From Galeruca laticollis (taxonomy: Eukaryota; Arthropoda; Insecta; Coleoptera; Chrysomelidae), in NCBI GenBank assembly GCA_963921935.1, contig OY998175.1, positions 164,670,809-164,734,808 on the forward strand: a DNA stretch of 64,000 nt, given 5' to 3'. Below are positions 22,143 to 31,839 of this stretch, piece by piece (position 1 is the first letter of the stretch; each line of letters begins with the position of its first letter). The notes under the pieces are model-generated. The model was given only the letters and a program-made list of their open reading frames with translations, was not told the DNA's origin and searched no databases. The translations under genes were made by a program, and so were the position numbers.

Positions 22143-23600
22143 TGTACTGGATTATTTCACAAAGTGGGTGGAAATTTACGCTATCCCGAACCAAGAGGCC
22201 ACAACTGTCGCGGATATATTGGTGAAAGAATTTATCAGCCGATATGGAGTGCCCTTGGAAGTCCACAGCGACCAGGGGAGAAATTTCGAAAGTCAGCTAT
22301 TCCAGGAGATTTGCGAGAAGCTGGGAATGAAGAAGACCAGGACAACAGCATTACATCCACAGTCAGAGGGAATGGTCGAGAGAATCAACAGAACTATTGG
22401 AAAATACCTGTCCAAAGTAGTAACAGCCATCAGAGAAATTGGGACCAGTATCTTTCTCTATTCGCATTGGCTTATCGATCTGCCATCAATGAGCCCACGG
22501 GTGAAACTCCTGCGAAAATCCTGTTTGGACGTGAAATGAGGCTTCCTTGTGACCTGGAATTTGGCTGTCGGCCTGGAGAAGATCTAGCAGGCGAAGACTA
22601 CGTGATTCAATTGAGAAGAAGGCTGGATGATATTCATGAATTAGTTCGAACAAATCTTCAAGTTGCCAGCGACATAATGAAAAGTCGGTACGACACGCAG
22701 GCCACAGAAGGCGGTTCTAAAGAAGGGGACAAAGTATGCTTACACAACCCGACGAGGAAAAAAGGATTTTCTCCAAAATTACAAAAATCCTGGGAAGGTC
22801 CATGCTTAATCAAGAAAAGGATCAATGATGTTATGTATCGCATAAGCAAGATCCCCAACGGAAAACCAAAAGTAGTTCACCAAAACGAACTACCGCCATT
22901 CGAAAGAGACCATAACCTAGAGGAAGGAGTAAACCTTATTCGAGATGTGTCTGACCCTACCTTCGATGAATTTATGGGCGCGTATGGAGGTACTGGGAAA
23001 GCTAGATATGGAGTCACTTCGGAACAACAGCAAGATTTGTTCAATCTCCCGGAAGATTATTCACTGGCATACAACATCCCCGCCCGTATCAAGAACGCAC
23101 GAGGGTTGGCAACCGTCTTTCGAAAGAAATTTGGGCAATTAGTAAAGCTTGAAGACCAGATTCCAGCCCCTGGCAAGACACTGAAACTGAAACATAATTC
23201 GCGGTACGTCTTCTACGTGGTAACTAAAAATGAATTTCAAGATCGATCTACCTACCGCGATGTGTGGGAAGCACTTCGAAACCTACGAGACCATGTGTTG
23301 GACTCCAGCGTGAAGAAACTGGCTATGTCTAAGATAGCGAGTAATCAGTTGGATTGGCGAATCATCAGGAACATGGTAGAGATTATCTTTCAAGATACCG
23401 ATGTCCAGATATTAATTTGCAGCTACAATTCCCGTTATCAGTATCCGATGAAGATGGTGCCCTGCTATTTCCATAAGATCGGAAAGTGTAGAAATGGGGC
23501 CAGTTGCCGATTCAAACATCCAGTCTCGGCTACACAAAAGTTCCGGGAGGAAGTTCCATTTAAGGAGGGGGTAATGTTACGAAACAGCACACTGGTATAG
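22143..23600 (+). pseudogene. Gypsy integrase C-terminal half fused to a macro domain and CCCH zinc finger
   Basis: Resumes the integrase core with VVLDYFTKWVEIYA, second Asp in VHSDQGRNFES, and Glu in QSEGMVERINR. A +1 frameshift near 22445 leads to WDQYLSLFALAYRSAINEPT and the C-terminal GDKVCLHNPTRKKG domain. After a linker, 23055-23440 encodes a TARG1/OARD1-like macro domain: DYSLAYNIPARI, RGLATVFRKKFGQ, RYVFYVVTKNEF, TYRDVWEALRNLRDHV, DTDVQILIC. The Lys after VVT is kept, but the glycine-rich loop that carries the catalytic Asp in TARG1 is altered to MSKIASNQLDW. 23463-23519 is a CCCH finger (C-x7-C-x5-C-x3-H, CYFHKIGKCRNGASC). The stop lies 26 bp into LTR2. No stop interrupts the macro-finger part. 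A role in ADP-ribose binding is inferred only. Confidence 0.85.
23562..23571 (+). promoter_or_regulatory. Polypurine tract of the Gypsy element
   Basis: AAGGAGGGGG, four bases before LTR2. This is the expected primer for plus-strand synthesis. It is embedded in the last codons of pol. Confidence 0.8.
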
Positions 23601-24024
23601 TCCCTAAATCCGACTCTAAGCCAGGTATGAAAGTTAAAATTATGGCGAACGCGCAGGGTTTCCTAGAATTGTTTACGAATAGTGATTATCTTATCTACAT
23701 TGTTTTTGTGACCAGTCTTATCTAGAAAATTCCAGAAAGCCAATTGTTTTTTTAATCTAGAATTATCTAGTGAAAAAGGCATTAATATATAAGGGACCGA
23801 TCAAGAAGAGTTTAGTTCAGTTGATAATTTGACATCGTGAGATAAACAAGTAAATAAGTGAATATAAATTAGTGAACTGCTTATATAAATTAGTTCAAGT
23901 GAATATACTGTGTATATAATTAGTGAATAGTGTAGTAAATAAATAAATTAAGTAAGTAGCCATACCGTGTGTTTAAAATTGATCCCACCCGTTTACTGTT
24001 TAAATAAATTAGAAAAACATTACA
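23575..24024 (+). repeat. Second Gypsy LTR with recognisable promoter
   Basis: 450 bp, TGTTACGAAACAGC to AACATTACA. A TATATAAG box at 23786-23793 lies 33 bp before the A of an insect-type initiator TCAGTT (23817-23822). AATAAA-like motifs sit near 23938. A leader identical to that after LTR1 follows (TCGGTGTCAGGTGTGGGG). Confidence 0.92.
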
Positions 24025-24071
24025 TCGGTGTCAGGTGTGGGGTAATATAAATAAATTGCTACGTAAAAATT

Positions 24072-24393
24072 GCCAAGAGACTAAGTGACCTCAAAGTGGC
24101 GGAACTAAGAGCAGTATTGGAAGATCGTGAGTTGGAAACACCCGGTAAGAAAAGTGAATTAGTAGAACGACTTAAAGTGGCACTGGAAAATGACGGCTTT
24201 GATCCAGAAACAGTTTTATTTAATGACGAGGCTTCCACCTTAATCTTCTCAATTTCTGTTAACATGGACGAGAAGATTTCTGCCGTGGGAGAGAACATGG
24301 GCGAGAAGATTTCTACTATGAAGAATGACATTTCTGCTAATATTTCTGCTAACATGGACGAGAAGATTTCTGCTATGAAGAACGACATTTTTT
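24072..24393 (+). pseudogene. Second, truncated Gypsy gag start
   Basis: Repeats the SAP-domain start of gag (matches 11252-11570) after LTR2. The initiator ATG is changed to TTG at 24069, and the frame ends in the helical repeat where sequence jumps to the third LTR. An internal deletion removed everything between this gag and the next LTR. Confidence 0.88.
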
Positions 24394-24640
24394 GACCAGT
24401 CTTATCTAGAAAATTCCAGAAAGCCAATTGTTTTTTTAATCTAGAATTATCTAGTGAAAAAGGCATTAATATATAAGGGACCGATCAAGAAGAGTTTAGT
24501 TCAGTTGATAATTTGACATCGTGAGATAAACAAGTAAATAAGTGAATATAAATTAGTGAATAAATTAAGTAAGTGGCCATACCGTGTGTTTAAAATTGAT
24601 ACCACCCTTTTACTGTTCAAATAAATTAGAAAACATTACA
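24394..24640 (+). repeat. Third Gypsy LTR, 5'-truncated and internally deleted
   Basis: Begins mid-LTR (GACCAGTCTTATCTAG), keeps the TATATAAG box, loses about 80 bp near 24555, and ends AACATTACA at 24640, next to the TTAT duplication. Confidence 0.9.
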
Positions 24641-24644
24641 TTAT

Positions 24645-25663
24645 GTTGAATAATTTCACCACAAATGTCTATTATTTCATTTTGGATCTGAGGGCTTGTG
24701 TAAAGGGCATTCTTCTGAGAAGTGGCCAAATGCTCAGAAATATCTTTATTCCCAGATTGGGCTGCGTATCGCAACAGTGCTCAAAAATTACCATCATTCT
24801 GAAGTGGTTGTCCAGATTCTGGTGTAATGTGGATCCGCCCCAAATCAGTTTTACCTCTTAAGGGTATGCCTTGTTTGCCGCAAAAAATTATTCCTTTTAC
24901 CATGGGTATCAGTTTCTTCTGATTTACGTGTTGCTGTCTCTTTCATTCAGAAGACAACTGCTCATCGATTGAAAAAGCCTGAGAAGACATTACTTTAAGA
25001 AAGTTATCTGCTAGCTCTGAATTTCGTTTGTGATATCCTGACTTTGCATGAGTTTCAAATATTTCTAGTGCATTTTTCCACTTGCAAAAAGGCTCGGTGA
25101 CAAACTGGCCGATCCGCTGATGGCCCCCTTTACCTTCATCAAGCTAACGTCTCATTACGACGCAAATTCTACAATATGCTCAAGTTTTATATTCAGAATA
25201 TGACAACCAGGGGAATCTTTCCATTAATTTCATTTGGAAGCGCAAATTTTGTTTTGTAGAAATGGGAAACTTATAATCGTTAGGAGGAGTCCAAGGTTCT
25301 TTTAAAATTTGGGCCATCCTCGATTTTGTCCTGATTCGCGTAAAAACCAACATCCAATTTAGCTACAGAATGGAAAGATAACGTAACAGGTGAGCTGGTG
25401 CTGCTGCTGGTCGGTTCTAGGCTAAATGTAGGCTCGGTAGACGAAGGCATGAAACAGGGCGCCGGCGGGACCACCGAATCGGTCTCGACATTGGATACTG
25501 CAACTGAGGATGAAGGCTCACTTGTCATCACCATCTTATTGCCGGTATGCAAACAAGTTGTTGGTCCCAAATTCTCTTCTTTAGGGGAAGCCGCTTGAAC
25601 CCCCCAAACCCTCCCCCTGGATACGCCCGTGAAGTGGCGTATTAAATGTATCCACTGGCCCAA
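24645..25663 (-). pseudogene. hAT-like transposase, N-terminal portion
   Basis: Minus strand from about 25420: LDVGFYANQDKIEDGPN, a frame break, NDYKFPIST, WLSYSEY, a zinc-finger-type region with WKNALEIFETHAKSGYHKR, and IIFCGKQGIPLRGKTD near 24880. It reaches IIDICGEI at 24645, where the Gypsy compound interrupts and the gene resumes at 9269. This order matches ZMYM1-like (TTF-type zinc finger) hAT transposases. A Ser/Thr-rich N-terminus lies at 25663-25430. Several stops occur around 24780-25180, so it is inactive. Confidence 0.85.
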
Positions 25664-26190
25664 AACATAATTATTTCACATCAAAATTAAAATTTTTTGC
25701 AGATTCATGTTTAACTTAAAATATATCGAGAAATATTGACTTTATCGTTATGACGAAAGGGTATATTATTTATATAAAAACTGTAGGACAATCGACAATT
25801 GCGCTAAAATTTCTATGCCGCCATTGGCGTAGAATTTGGGAACGATTAATCAGTCACTTGCCCCTGTCGTACGCCTCTGGCAGCAGCTAGAAACGTTTTT
25901 TAGCATAATTTAGTAGGGTGTACAATGTCTACACTTCCTGCCAAATATGAAATAGATACGTAAAACAGTTTCAAAGTACCTAGCACAAATCGTTTTTAAA
26001 TTTTTTAACAAAAGTAAGCAGTTGCATTTTATATGGGTGTTTTGGGTTAAATATTCATAATTTTAAATCAGGATTCTACTGTTAAATTATTTCCAATTAG
26101 TAATGAATTACCCTGTATATCCAGAACAAAAACTTCTGATTTCAACACCCTCGTGCCAACAGACGCTAGCATCTGTAAATATGCGATCGG
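25664..26190. other. AT-rich noncoding stretch with inverted copy of the 5829 repeat
   Basis: No coding signal. 26118-26188 is the inverted counterpart of the repeat at 5829-5981 (shared ATTTACAGATGCTAGCG and GTTGAAATCAG on the minus strand), so it may mark the other end of the hAT-like element. Confidence 0.5.
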
Positions 26191-26795
26191 GATACACGAG
26201 CATAGTTTTGTAAGCTAGGATAGCAAGCTAGATAACTGCTGCCCACGCTTGGAAGATGCTAAGTGCTGTTTACATGATGCTAAGTAATTTGAAGTCAGCC
26301 AAGTCAGCACCATTGCAGACACAATACGTCTGATACAGTTACTTCAGTAACTATGTCACTTTAGTAAAGGGGCTAGGCGGGTTCTAGACCATTCCTTATG
26401 TAAATTAACATGGGAAATCGCCAAGGTCCATCGTGGTCATTTTTGACGCAATTTCGATCTGCGCAGGCGTTAATCAGAGGCGGCCATCTTGTAAACATCC
26501 ACCATGCTAATGGCGTCAGCCATCTTGTATGAGTCATTTGTTAAGCGTCGAGTAAGTCATGAGAATGAAAGCTTTATTTGTGGGTAGGGAGGTGGTGAAG
26601 GTAAAATAAGAGCATCTGAATAAAGAAACATTTTTATTGCATATAAAATGGGCAGAAATTCGATATACAGCTGGATATTTCGATATCTAATAATATTTAA
26701 ATTAACTAGTCTAACAGCTCACCTAATAAATTAAATCTCTAGTCTAAATGTATGAATAAAATAGATAAAAACATGTAAAATATGAAAATGTATAT

Positions 26796-27104
26796 TCAAA
26801 AGGCTGGATCAACATCCATAGCACAATCAATCGAGTAGTGCCCCCAGGGTAAGGTTTCATCGGAACCATGAACAATATAGCGTTTATCATCCTCCGGACT
26901 GAGTGCTACTTTATTTTGGATAATTGAATGGACCAGATGTTTCTCGGCACGAATTAGATTTTGGGAAACTATTTTCTGTGTGAAGGTATCAAGGCATTCT
27001 TCATAATCTTCAAATGTGATTACGGTCTTCACAACTGACGACTTTACTCCTTTAGCTTTTTTAGTTACTCCAACAGTAGTGTACCTAAGCGGGTTCAACA
27101 CCAC
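26796..27104 (-). pseudogene. Candidate Polinton DNA polymerase B tail, left arm
   Basis: 102-codon frame containing VVKTVITFEDYEECLDTF, NKVALSPEDDKRYIVHGSD and ETLPWGHYSID. From memory this DDKRYI...TLPWGHY ending resembles C-termini of Polinton polymerase-type proteins; a database search would be needed to confirm it. It begins near the breakpoint at about 27110 with no upstream coding, so only the tail was captured. An identical copy lies in the right arm at 33895-34203. Confidence 0.5.
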
Positions 27105-27302
27105 TACTTCGAAAAAGGTTCGCTAGGCGACGGTGGCGCTGGTGTCGTTGGCGCTGTCGTCCATTTTTTATCCAGTCGGCCATTTTTTTTGTCCAGTAGA
27201 TTTCGCTAGATGGCGCGCTTCAATTTTGCAGATTTCTTTTTTAGATGTGTGTCGTCCATTTTTTATCCTGTAAATTTGTGCATGACGTAAAAATTTTTGC
27301 CC

Positions 27303-27600
27303 CGAGTGAGATTCGAGCCCACGACCTCATCGTTCCCAGCCTACACCGTTACATGTCTGCCATGAGGGTTCCAATATATTTTAGTTTTGAAAGTGATCAG
27401 TATAAGTATTTTGAAATCTCACAAGGCGTAATTTCACGATGCGATGTAATTTTCTTCAATGCGCCGATTTTAATGCATGAATATGTTCCACATTTTGAAA
27501 AAAATGTATTAAAATCAAAAAAAAAAAAATTTACCCCGAGTGAAGTTCGAACCCACGACCTCATCGTTCCCAGCCTAGACCGCTACATGTTTGCCATGGT
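27303..27600 (-). repeat. Two tRNA-like repeats (left arm)
   Basis: About 65-bp blocks at 27303-27368 and 27537-27600, some 235 bp apart. Read on the minus strand each runs CATGGCAGACATGTAACGG...AACGATGAGGTCGTGGG and then a T-loop-like GTGGGCTCGAATCTCAC with a B-box (GGTTCGAAC in the second copy). They look like tRNA-derived SINE heads; no complete cloverleaf can be drawn by eye. Confidence 0.45.
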
Positions 27601-28619
27601 GGATTCATACAAATTATGTTTTGAAATGAATTATATCCGTACTATTTTGAAATGACGCACTAAAAGCTGTACACCGAGGTGTCTCATATATTATCGGATT
27701 TCACGATTGCTTCAATGTAAATTTCTTCAATACTCCCTTGTACTAATATCGTTTTAGTTGTTAGAACATGTCAAATGCAGTTGAATCAGAATCCTTCGTA
27801 ATCGTTCATTGTATATAATTGTATAATCAGTGATAACATTTTCATCATACACCTGAGAGAGAAATTAATATGTAACAAATAATTTACTGAAACGAATCCA
27901 AATTTTATAACGCTAGAATTATTTTTTAAAATCTCCTTCATCACGACGTTATATCATAAAGCTTATTAACGTTTCGCTGTATTAAATAGGGATGACTTTC
28001 CTCAATGTATTTTCATAGAAATTTTTCTATACACCTTTGAAGAAAAAAATATTATTTGTGTTGTTATTACAAATTATAAAAATATAGGGAATATTGACAA
28101 TAATAAAGAACCTTGAATTCACGACATACGAGTGGAAGTGTTTTTTTATTAAGCATAAAATATTCTTTCTACTAATATCTATACCTAAGAACAGGTAGTA
28201 TCTCTCGCCAACACTTGTTCGGATAGGTAACGCATTAAAAGATTTCAATGACAATATTCTGTATAGTGGTTGATTTGAGAAGCCGACAAGACGTTGAGCT
28301 TAGATCATAAAGATTATTAATGTTTCTATATTAAATAGTCCGCTGTATGATACATAAATTAGGTTCATTACAGTATACGAATATTTTTTTCAATACAGGG
28401 TGTTAAAAGATATTTGCATCCCTATTATTATTCTGCGGGGAATATCTACGTAAAATATACGAGGCATGTTATGATTAAAATTGATATATACATGGGGTGT
28501 TTGTAATTATTAAGACTGTAGAAACATGTAGATATAAAAGTTAATGACACACACAGTTTAGTAGTATTTTGAGCGGGATGTCTACGTAAATTATAACAAA
28601 TATATGTCTGAATATGATA

Positions 28620-28870
28620 CTGAGAAACCATCAACGTACATACAGATACCGCATTTTTTATACTGGATGTGGTCATAAAACATACCATTTTTCTTTATAT
28701 ACAGGGTGTAGTCAAAAAGATGTGATGTTCATATATACAGAGTGTAGTCATAAAAAGATGCGATTTTATACAGGTGTAGTCATAAAGATACCGTATTTTT
28801 TATATATACAGGTCGTAGTCATAAAAATACCGAATTTTTTCATAAAAGATGCCACAGGGTATATAAAGAT
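28620..28870 (+). repeat. Short tandem array with ATACAGGGTGTAGTCAT-like units (left arm)
   Basis: Five or six degenerate units of 35-45 bp built from TATACAGG(G)TGTAGTCATAAA and a poly-T/ATAC part. The same kind of unit occurs in the foldback at 54720-55870. The frame 28614-28886 that crosses it is an artefact of the repeat. Confidence 0.75.
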
Positions 28871-29076
28871 AAGGATGTTACAATGAATCTCTGCTATTAT
28901 TGCTCAAATTTTCATCGAACAAACCGCATTGGTAGATTATTTCCACATACAGGATGTTACTAGAACGACAACGACAATGACAGAAAATCCACTTTATTGG
29001 ACAACAGAGGACACCCAAAGCTTTTGCATGCTTTGAGATTTGTTGCTCGTACGACTACACTATAGTAAAATATGAT

Positions 29077-29565
29077 GTGACTCATTATATTATTAAACGG
29101 ATAACGGCTTTACGTAAAAAATATAAGTCGCTTAAAAGAACTAATAAGAAATGTCATGGACAATATGTCAAGTTTGTAGCATATCCTCTCAAACAAATAT
29201 CTGAATCACTGCGCCATCCAAATCAGGGTGGAGATTCTCCGGAAGATGCACCAATCCCACCCGTAATAAGTGAAGATGAGGTAGAGCGGGAAGACTCTTC
29301 GCTCAAACAAGTACTTAATGACAATAATCTGAATGTATCAAAAGAATCTGACGGAAAAGTATTTAAAAGTACGCCCGGTTTGAAACAGTTAGTATTCTAT
29401 AAGAATCCCGAACATTTCACCCCGATTGATTTACAATTATACAAACAGATACAGGAATTAACTGATATCCATCGTGATAGAAGAGGACATTTAAGACATC
29501 AGGCTTGTCCCACTGATTTCAGTGAAATAATTAAACTGCTCTTTAAAAGCGTAAATACTCTGTAA
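29077..29565 (+). CDS. Small Polinton-type protein of unknown function (DUF8207-like)
   Basis: 162 codons, starting inside the left inverted repeat and ending in the unique interior. The N-terminus is basic and probably helical (ITALRKKYKSLKRTNKK). The middle is acidic (ISEDEVEREDSS). The C-terminus has STPGLKQLVFYKNPEHFTP, then YKQIQELTDIHRDRRG and FSEIIKLLF. I recall the STPG...L.....P..YT..DL..Y..I..LT..HR pattern as a conserved arthropod domain common next to Polinton integrases; the DUF8207 label is from memory. No stop interrupts it. The function is unknown; a structural or morphogenesis role is a guess. Confidence 0.6.
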   Translation: MTHYIIKRITALRKKYKSLKRTNKKCHGQYVKFVAYPLKQISESLRHPNQGGDSPEDAPIPPVISEDEVEREDSSLKQVLNDNNLNVSKESDGKVFKSTPGLKQLVFYKNPEHFTPIDLQLYKQIQELTDIHRDRRGHLRHQACPTDFSEIIKLLFKSVNTL

Positions 29566-30024
29566 AATTCAGGTAATATTACAAAACAGTTCGATGACTC
29601 TTATAAATTTGCATTAACAATAAGTTGAATAATGCCATAAAATAACACAATGAATCAATTACAGGAGAGTTTCACACACGAAAAGCTAAGATATTCCTTC
29701 TAATTGTCAGATCCAAACTTATTGGTAGACTGATTAAAACAACTACACCCGAATGAGGTTGAATTTCATAAAATAATTGAAGAGCTTAGTCTAGCAAACA
29801 TTGTTGAATAGAAAAAACATAAAGAAGAAGATCTCTAACACTTGGATGAATGACTATTGCATAACTAAAGTTTCGTAATAAAGTGGATCAATACGTAGAA
29901 ACAAAAAATTTTGTTGGAATTTCTTCAGTATAAGGAATTGCTCGACAATATATTTCGGTAGTTTTAGAATAATGACGTACTTATCTGAAAATTTTCTCTG
30001 TAAATCATATGTTGATAAACCAGC
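29566..30024. other. Polinton interior, no recognisable gene
   Basis: AT-rich sequence with scattered stops. A minus-strand frame at 29854-30042 has no motif and overlaps the degraded gene downstream. Confidence 0.4.
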
Positions 30025-30363
30025 GAAAATATCCTTCAACACTTACGAATGAGCTATGTTTACCGATATTTTGAATAATAATTCCTTTATAAGTACTTCA
30101 CTTTCAGCATTTTACGAAAATATGATTCCGAGACGATGTTATGTGGGACCTACTACACCATTCTACAAGTAATATTTGATTCGGTTAAATGGTTGGAAGT
30201 GATGAAACATGGTGTCAGCTTCTTTTTATGTAGAGAAGATGTTCATCAAATTCCACAAGTCAATCGTTGTCTCATTTCACACCGACTCACCTATTTAGAA
30301 TCTCCAAGTTTTTGTGAATATTTAAAAAAAAATTGTAGATATAACCGGGAATTTTGTTCAAAA
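30025..30363 (+). pseudogene. Degraded paralogue of the gene at 31104-31571
   Basis: DNA from CCTTCAACACTTACGAATGA onward aligns with 31345-31540 (shared GATATTTTGAATAATAATTC and AATGGTTGGAAGT). The frame is broken several times (DILNNNSFI, then VIFDSVKWLEVMKHGVS after a shift). It is an old tandem duplicate within the element. Confidence 0.65.
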
Positions 30364-30447
30364 TAATTGAAATTTGAGTAAATTAGAGTTATTTAGTAGT
30401 AGTGTTGTACTTAGAGAATTATTATAAGTCAAAAGTTGTAAACGGTT

Positions 30448-30972
30448 TTGATGAAAACAATTGCAGAAAGAGTTATTAGAACATTGAAATTAAAGCTTTA
30501 CAAACATTTCAGTTTAAATGGCACACATAAATGGATAAACATTTTACCCGAAATGATGATGGAATACAATAATACAAAGCATTCAACTACGAACTATAAA
30601 CCTTCCAATGTCAATACATCCAACGAAAAAGATATTTTAAACAAAACATATACACATCTAAAGATTGTTGGACATCGTAAATTTAAAGTTGGTGATATTG
30701 TACGTATAAGCATGTCGAAACACGTCTTTGAGAAAGGATATACACCCAATTGGACGACCGAACTATTCAAAATCGTTAAAGTTAAAATAACAAATCCCAC
30801 CGCATATTTGCTAGAAGATATGCAGGGTATACCAATCAGTGGAGGGTTTTACGAGGAAGAGTTACAGAAAACGTCAAATCCAGATATTTACTTGGTGGAA
30901 AAGGTGCTTAGAAGAAAATGCAACAAAATGTTTGTTAAATGGTTGAGTTTAGACACAAAACACAACAGTTGA
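30448..30972 (+). pseudogene. Polinton integrase, C-terminal two-fifths
   Basis: Begins in the catalytic core near the final Glu (IAERVIRTLKLKLYKHF), continues WINILPEMMMEYNNTKHSTT, then an SH3-like domain (KFKVGDIVRISMSKHVFEKG) and a chromodomain-like end (YLVEKVLRRKCNKMFVKWL). The order and wording are characteristic of the retroviral-type integrase of Polintons. The zinc-binding domain and the first two catalytic Asps are missing, so it cannot act alone. The 174 remaining codons have no stop, so the loss was by deletion rather than decay. The Met at 30448 is only where the open frame starts. Confidence 0.88.
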
Positions 30973-31013
30973 ATCGAAAATACAGATGTTGTAGTTGGGT
31001 AACTACTTTTCGC

Positions 31014-31103
31014 TGCGCCGCGTATGAATACATTTTTGTATGAAGGTATGTGTGGTGGTATGGGGTAGGTCTTGGTATAAATTGGAGAAAGCTGTAGGTT
31101 AGA
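31014..31103 (+). promoter_or_regulatory. Possible promoter of the following Polinton gene
   Basis: GGTATAAATTGGAGAAAGC at about 31073 carries a TATAAA box some 30 bp before the open frame. Weak evidence: AT-rich context only. Confidence 0.3.
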
Positions 31104-31571
31104 TTGCTAGTCGTCAATAAGAGCTCTCAAGATAGTGGTTTTAGTAGTAGTACAGAAGGTTATAATTATAGTGCCGAATTAGATCATATTTTGGAAATGT
31201 ATGAAATAGCCGCTAAAAAGGAAGACCAGTACCTGTTGTATATCGAGTATCCTACACATACGAATTTTCAAATTGGTTGTGGTTTGAGTCCAGCAAGAAC
31301 GTTTGGTAGCGCAATAACTCTATCAGAAACGAATAAACCTACGAAAATCTCCTTCAGCACTTTCGAATGGGCCACGTTTATCGATATTTTGAATAATAAT
31401 TCGTTCATAGATGAGCCACTTCCAGTGTTTTACGATGATTATGAGTCAGAGACGATACAATGTGGCGACTACTGTACCATTCATCAAGTAATATTCGATT
31501 GTGTAGAATGGTTGGAAGTAATCAAACACGACATCAGCTTCCCTTTAACTGTATGTGTGCTAACCCTGTGA
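31104..31571 (+). CDS. Polinton interior protein of unknown function
   Basis: 155 codons, uninterrupted. The N-terminus is Ser-rich (SSQDSGFSSSTEG), then LDHILEMYEIAAKKEDQYLL, a core with GCGLSPARTFGSAITL and SFSTFEWATFIDILNNNSF, and a C-terminus IHQVIFDCVEWLEVIKHDIS. I do not recognise the family. It is duplicated (degraded copy at 30025-30363), which indicates that it belongs to the element. The true start may be the Met in LEMYEIAA. Confidence 0.5.
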   Translation: MLVVNKSSQDSGFSSSTEGYNYSAELDHILEMYEIAAKKEDQYLLYIEYPTHTNFQIGCGLSPARTFGSAITLSETNKPTKISFSTFEWATFIDILNNNSFIDEPLPVFYDDYESETIQCGDYCTIHQVIFDCVEWLEVIKHDISFPLTVCVLTL

Positions 31572-31839
31572 TGTGTGTCTGCTGTCCCTCTGCTTGAGTT
31601 GTAAAGTTGGCTCTTGTTTTACCGCAACTATAATAAAAATGACATTCAGTGTATGACAAAGTTGTGAAATCATTGCTTCATTTTGTTGTTTTCTTGGAAA
31701 ATAATTAATATAAACCGAGTGTCGCAGTAAATTTGTTAGTACTAGCACTGTCAAACAAACTTCTGATGTGAGTCTGGGGTGTGTTTGTTATCCCTTCTGT
31801 TACCCCTCTGCTATCTATCTGATAGACTTCTGATGTGTG
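31572..31839. other. Polinton interior, noncoding
   Basis: Contains repeated phrases such as TGATGTGTGT and CCCTCTGCT; otherwise nothing recognisable before the right inverted repeat. Confidence 0.4.

Larger units (their letters stand above)
9274..24640 (+). mobile_element. Ty3/Gypsy compound element with three LTRs and two nested insertions
   Basis: Outer boundaries are set by TG...CA LTR ends and a 4-bp target duplication TTAT (9270-9273 and 24641-24644) inside the hAT-like gene. Order: LTR1 (9274-11201, split by a CR1-like retroposon), gag, integrase first half, BEL insertion, integrase second half with macro domain and CCCH finger, LTR2 (23575-24024), a second leader with partial gag, then a 5'-truncated LTR3 (24394-24640). 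Protease, reverse transcriptase and RNase H are deleted, so the element depended on other copies. Excluding insertions it is about 5.3 kb. Confidence 0.9.
26363..29105 (+). repeat. Left terminal inverted repeat of the Polinton
   Basis: Inverted copy of 31840-34636. In order from the end: unique 430 bp, polymerase-tail ORF (minus), GTCGGCCATTTTTT-type repeats (27121-27265), two tRNA-like repeats, unique AT-rich sequence, then an array of short ATACAGGGTGTAGTCAT-type units (28650-28870). The inner limit is near AAACGGATAAC at 29105. Confidence 0.93.

Noticed and set aside
27303..27600. Functional tRNA genes
   Set aside because: Only the T-arm/B-box part is convincing; no acceptor stem or anticodon arm can be drawn.
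27245..27655. 136-codon frame, repeated at 33770-33360
   Set aside because: Crosses two tRNA-like blocks; the repeated PSEIRAHDLIVPSL wording is the usual translation of such repeats, not a gene.
28614..28886. 90-codon frame repeated at 32330-32058
   Set aside because: Follows the short tandem array in the Polinton arm; repetitive CGHK/YTGCS wording shows repeat translation.
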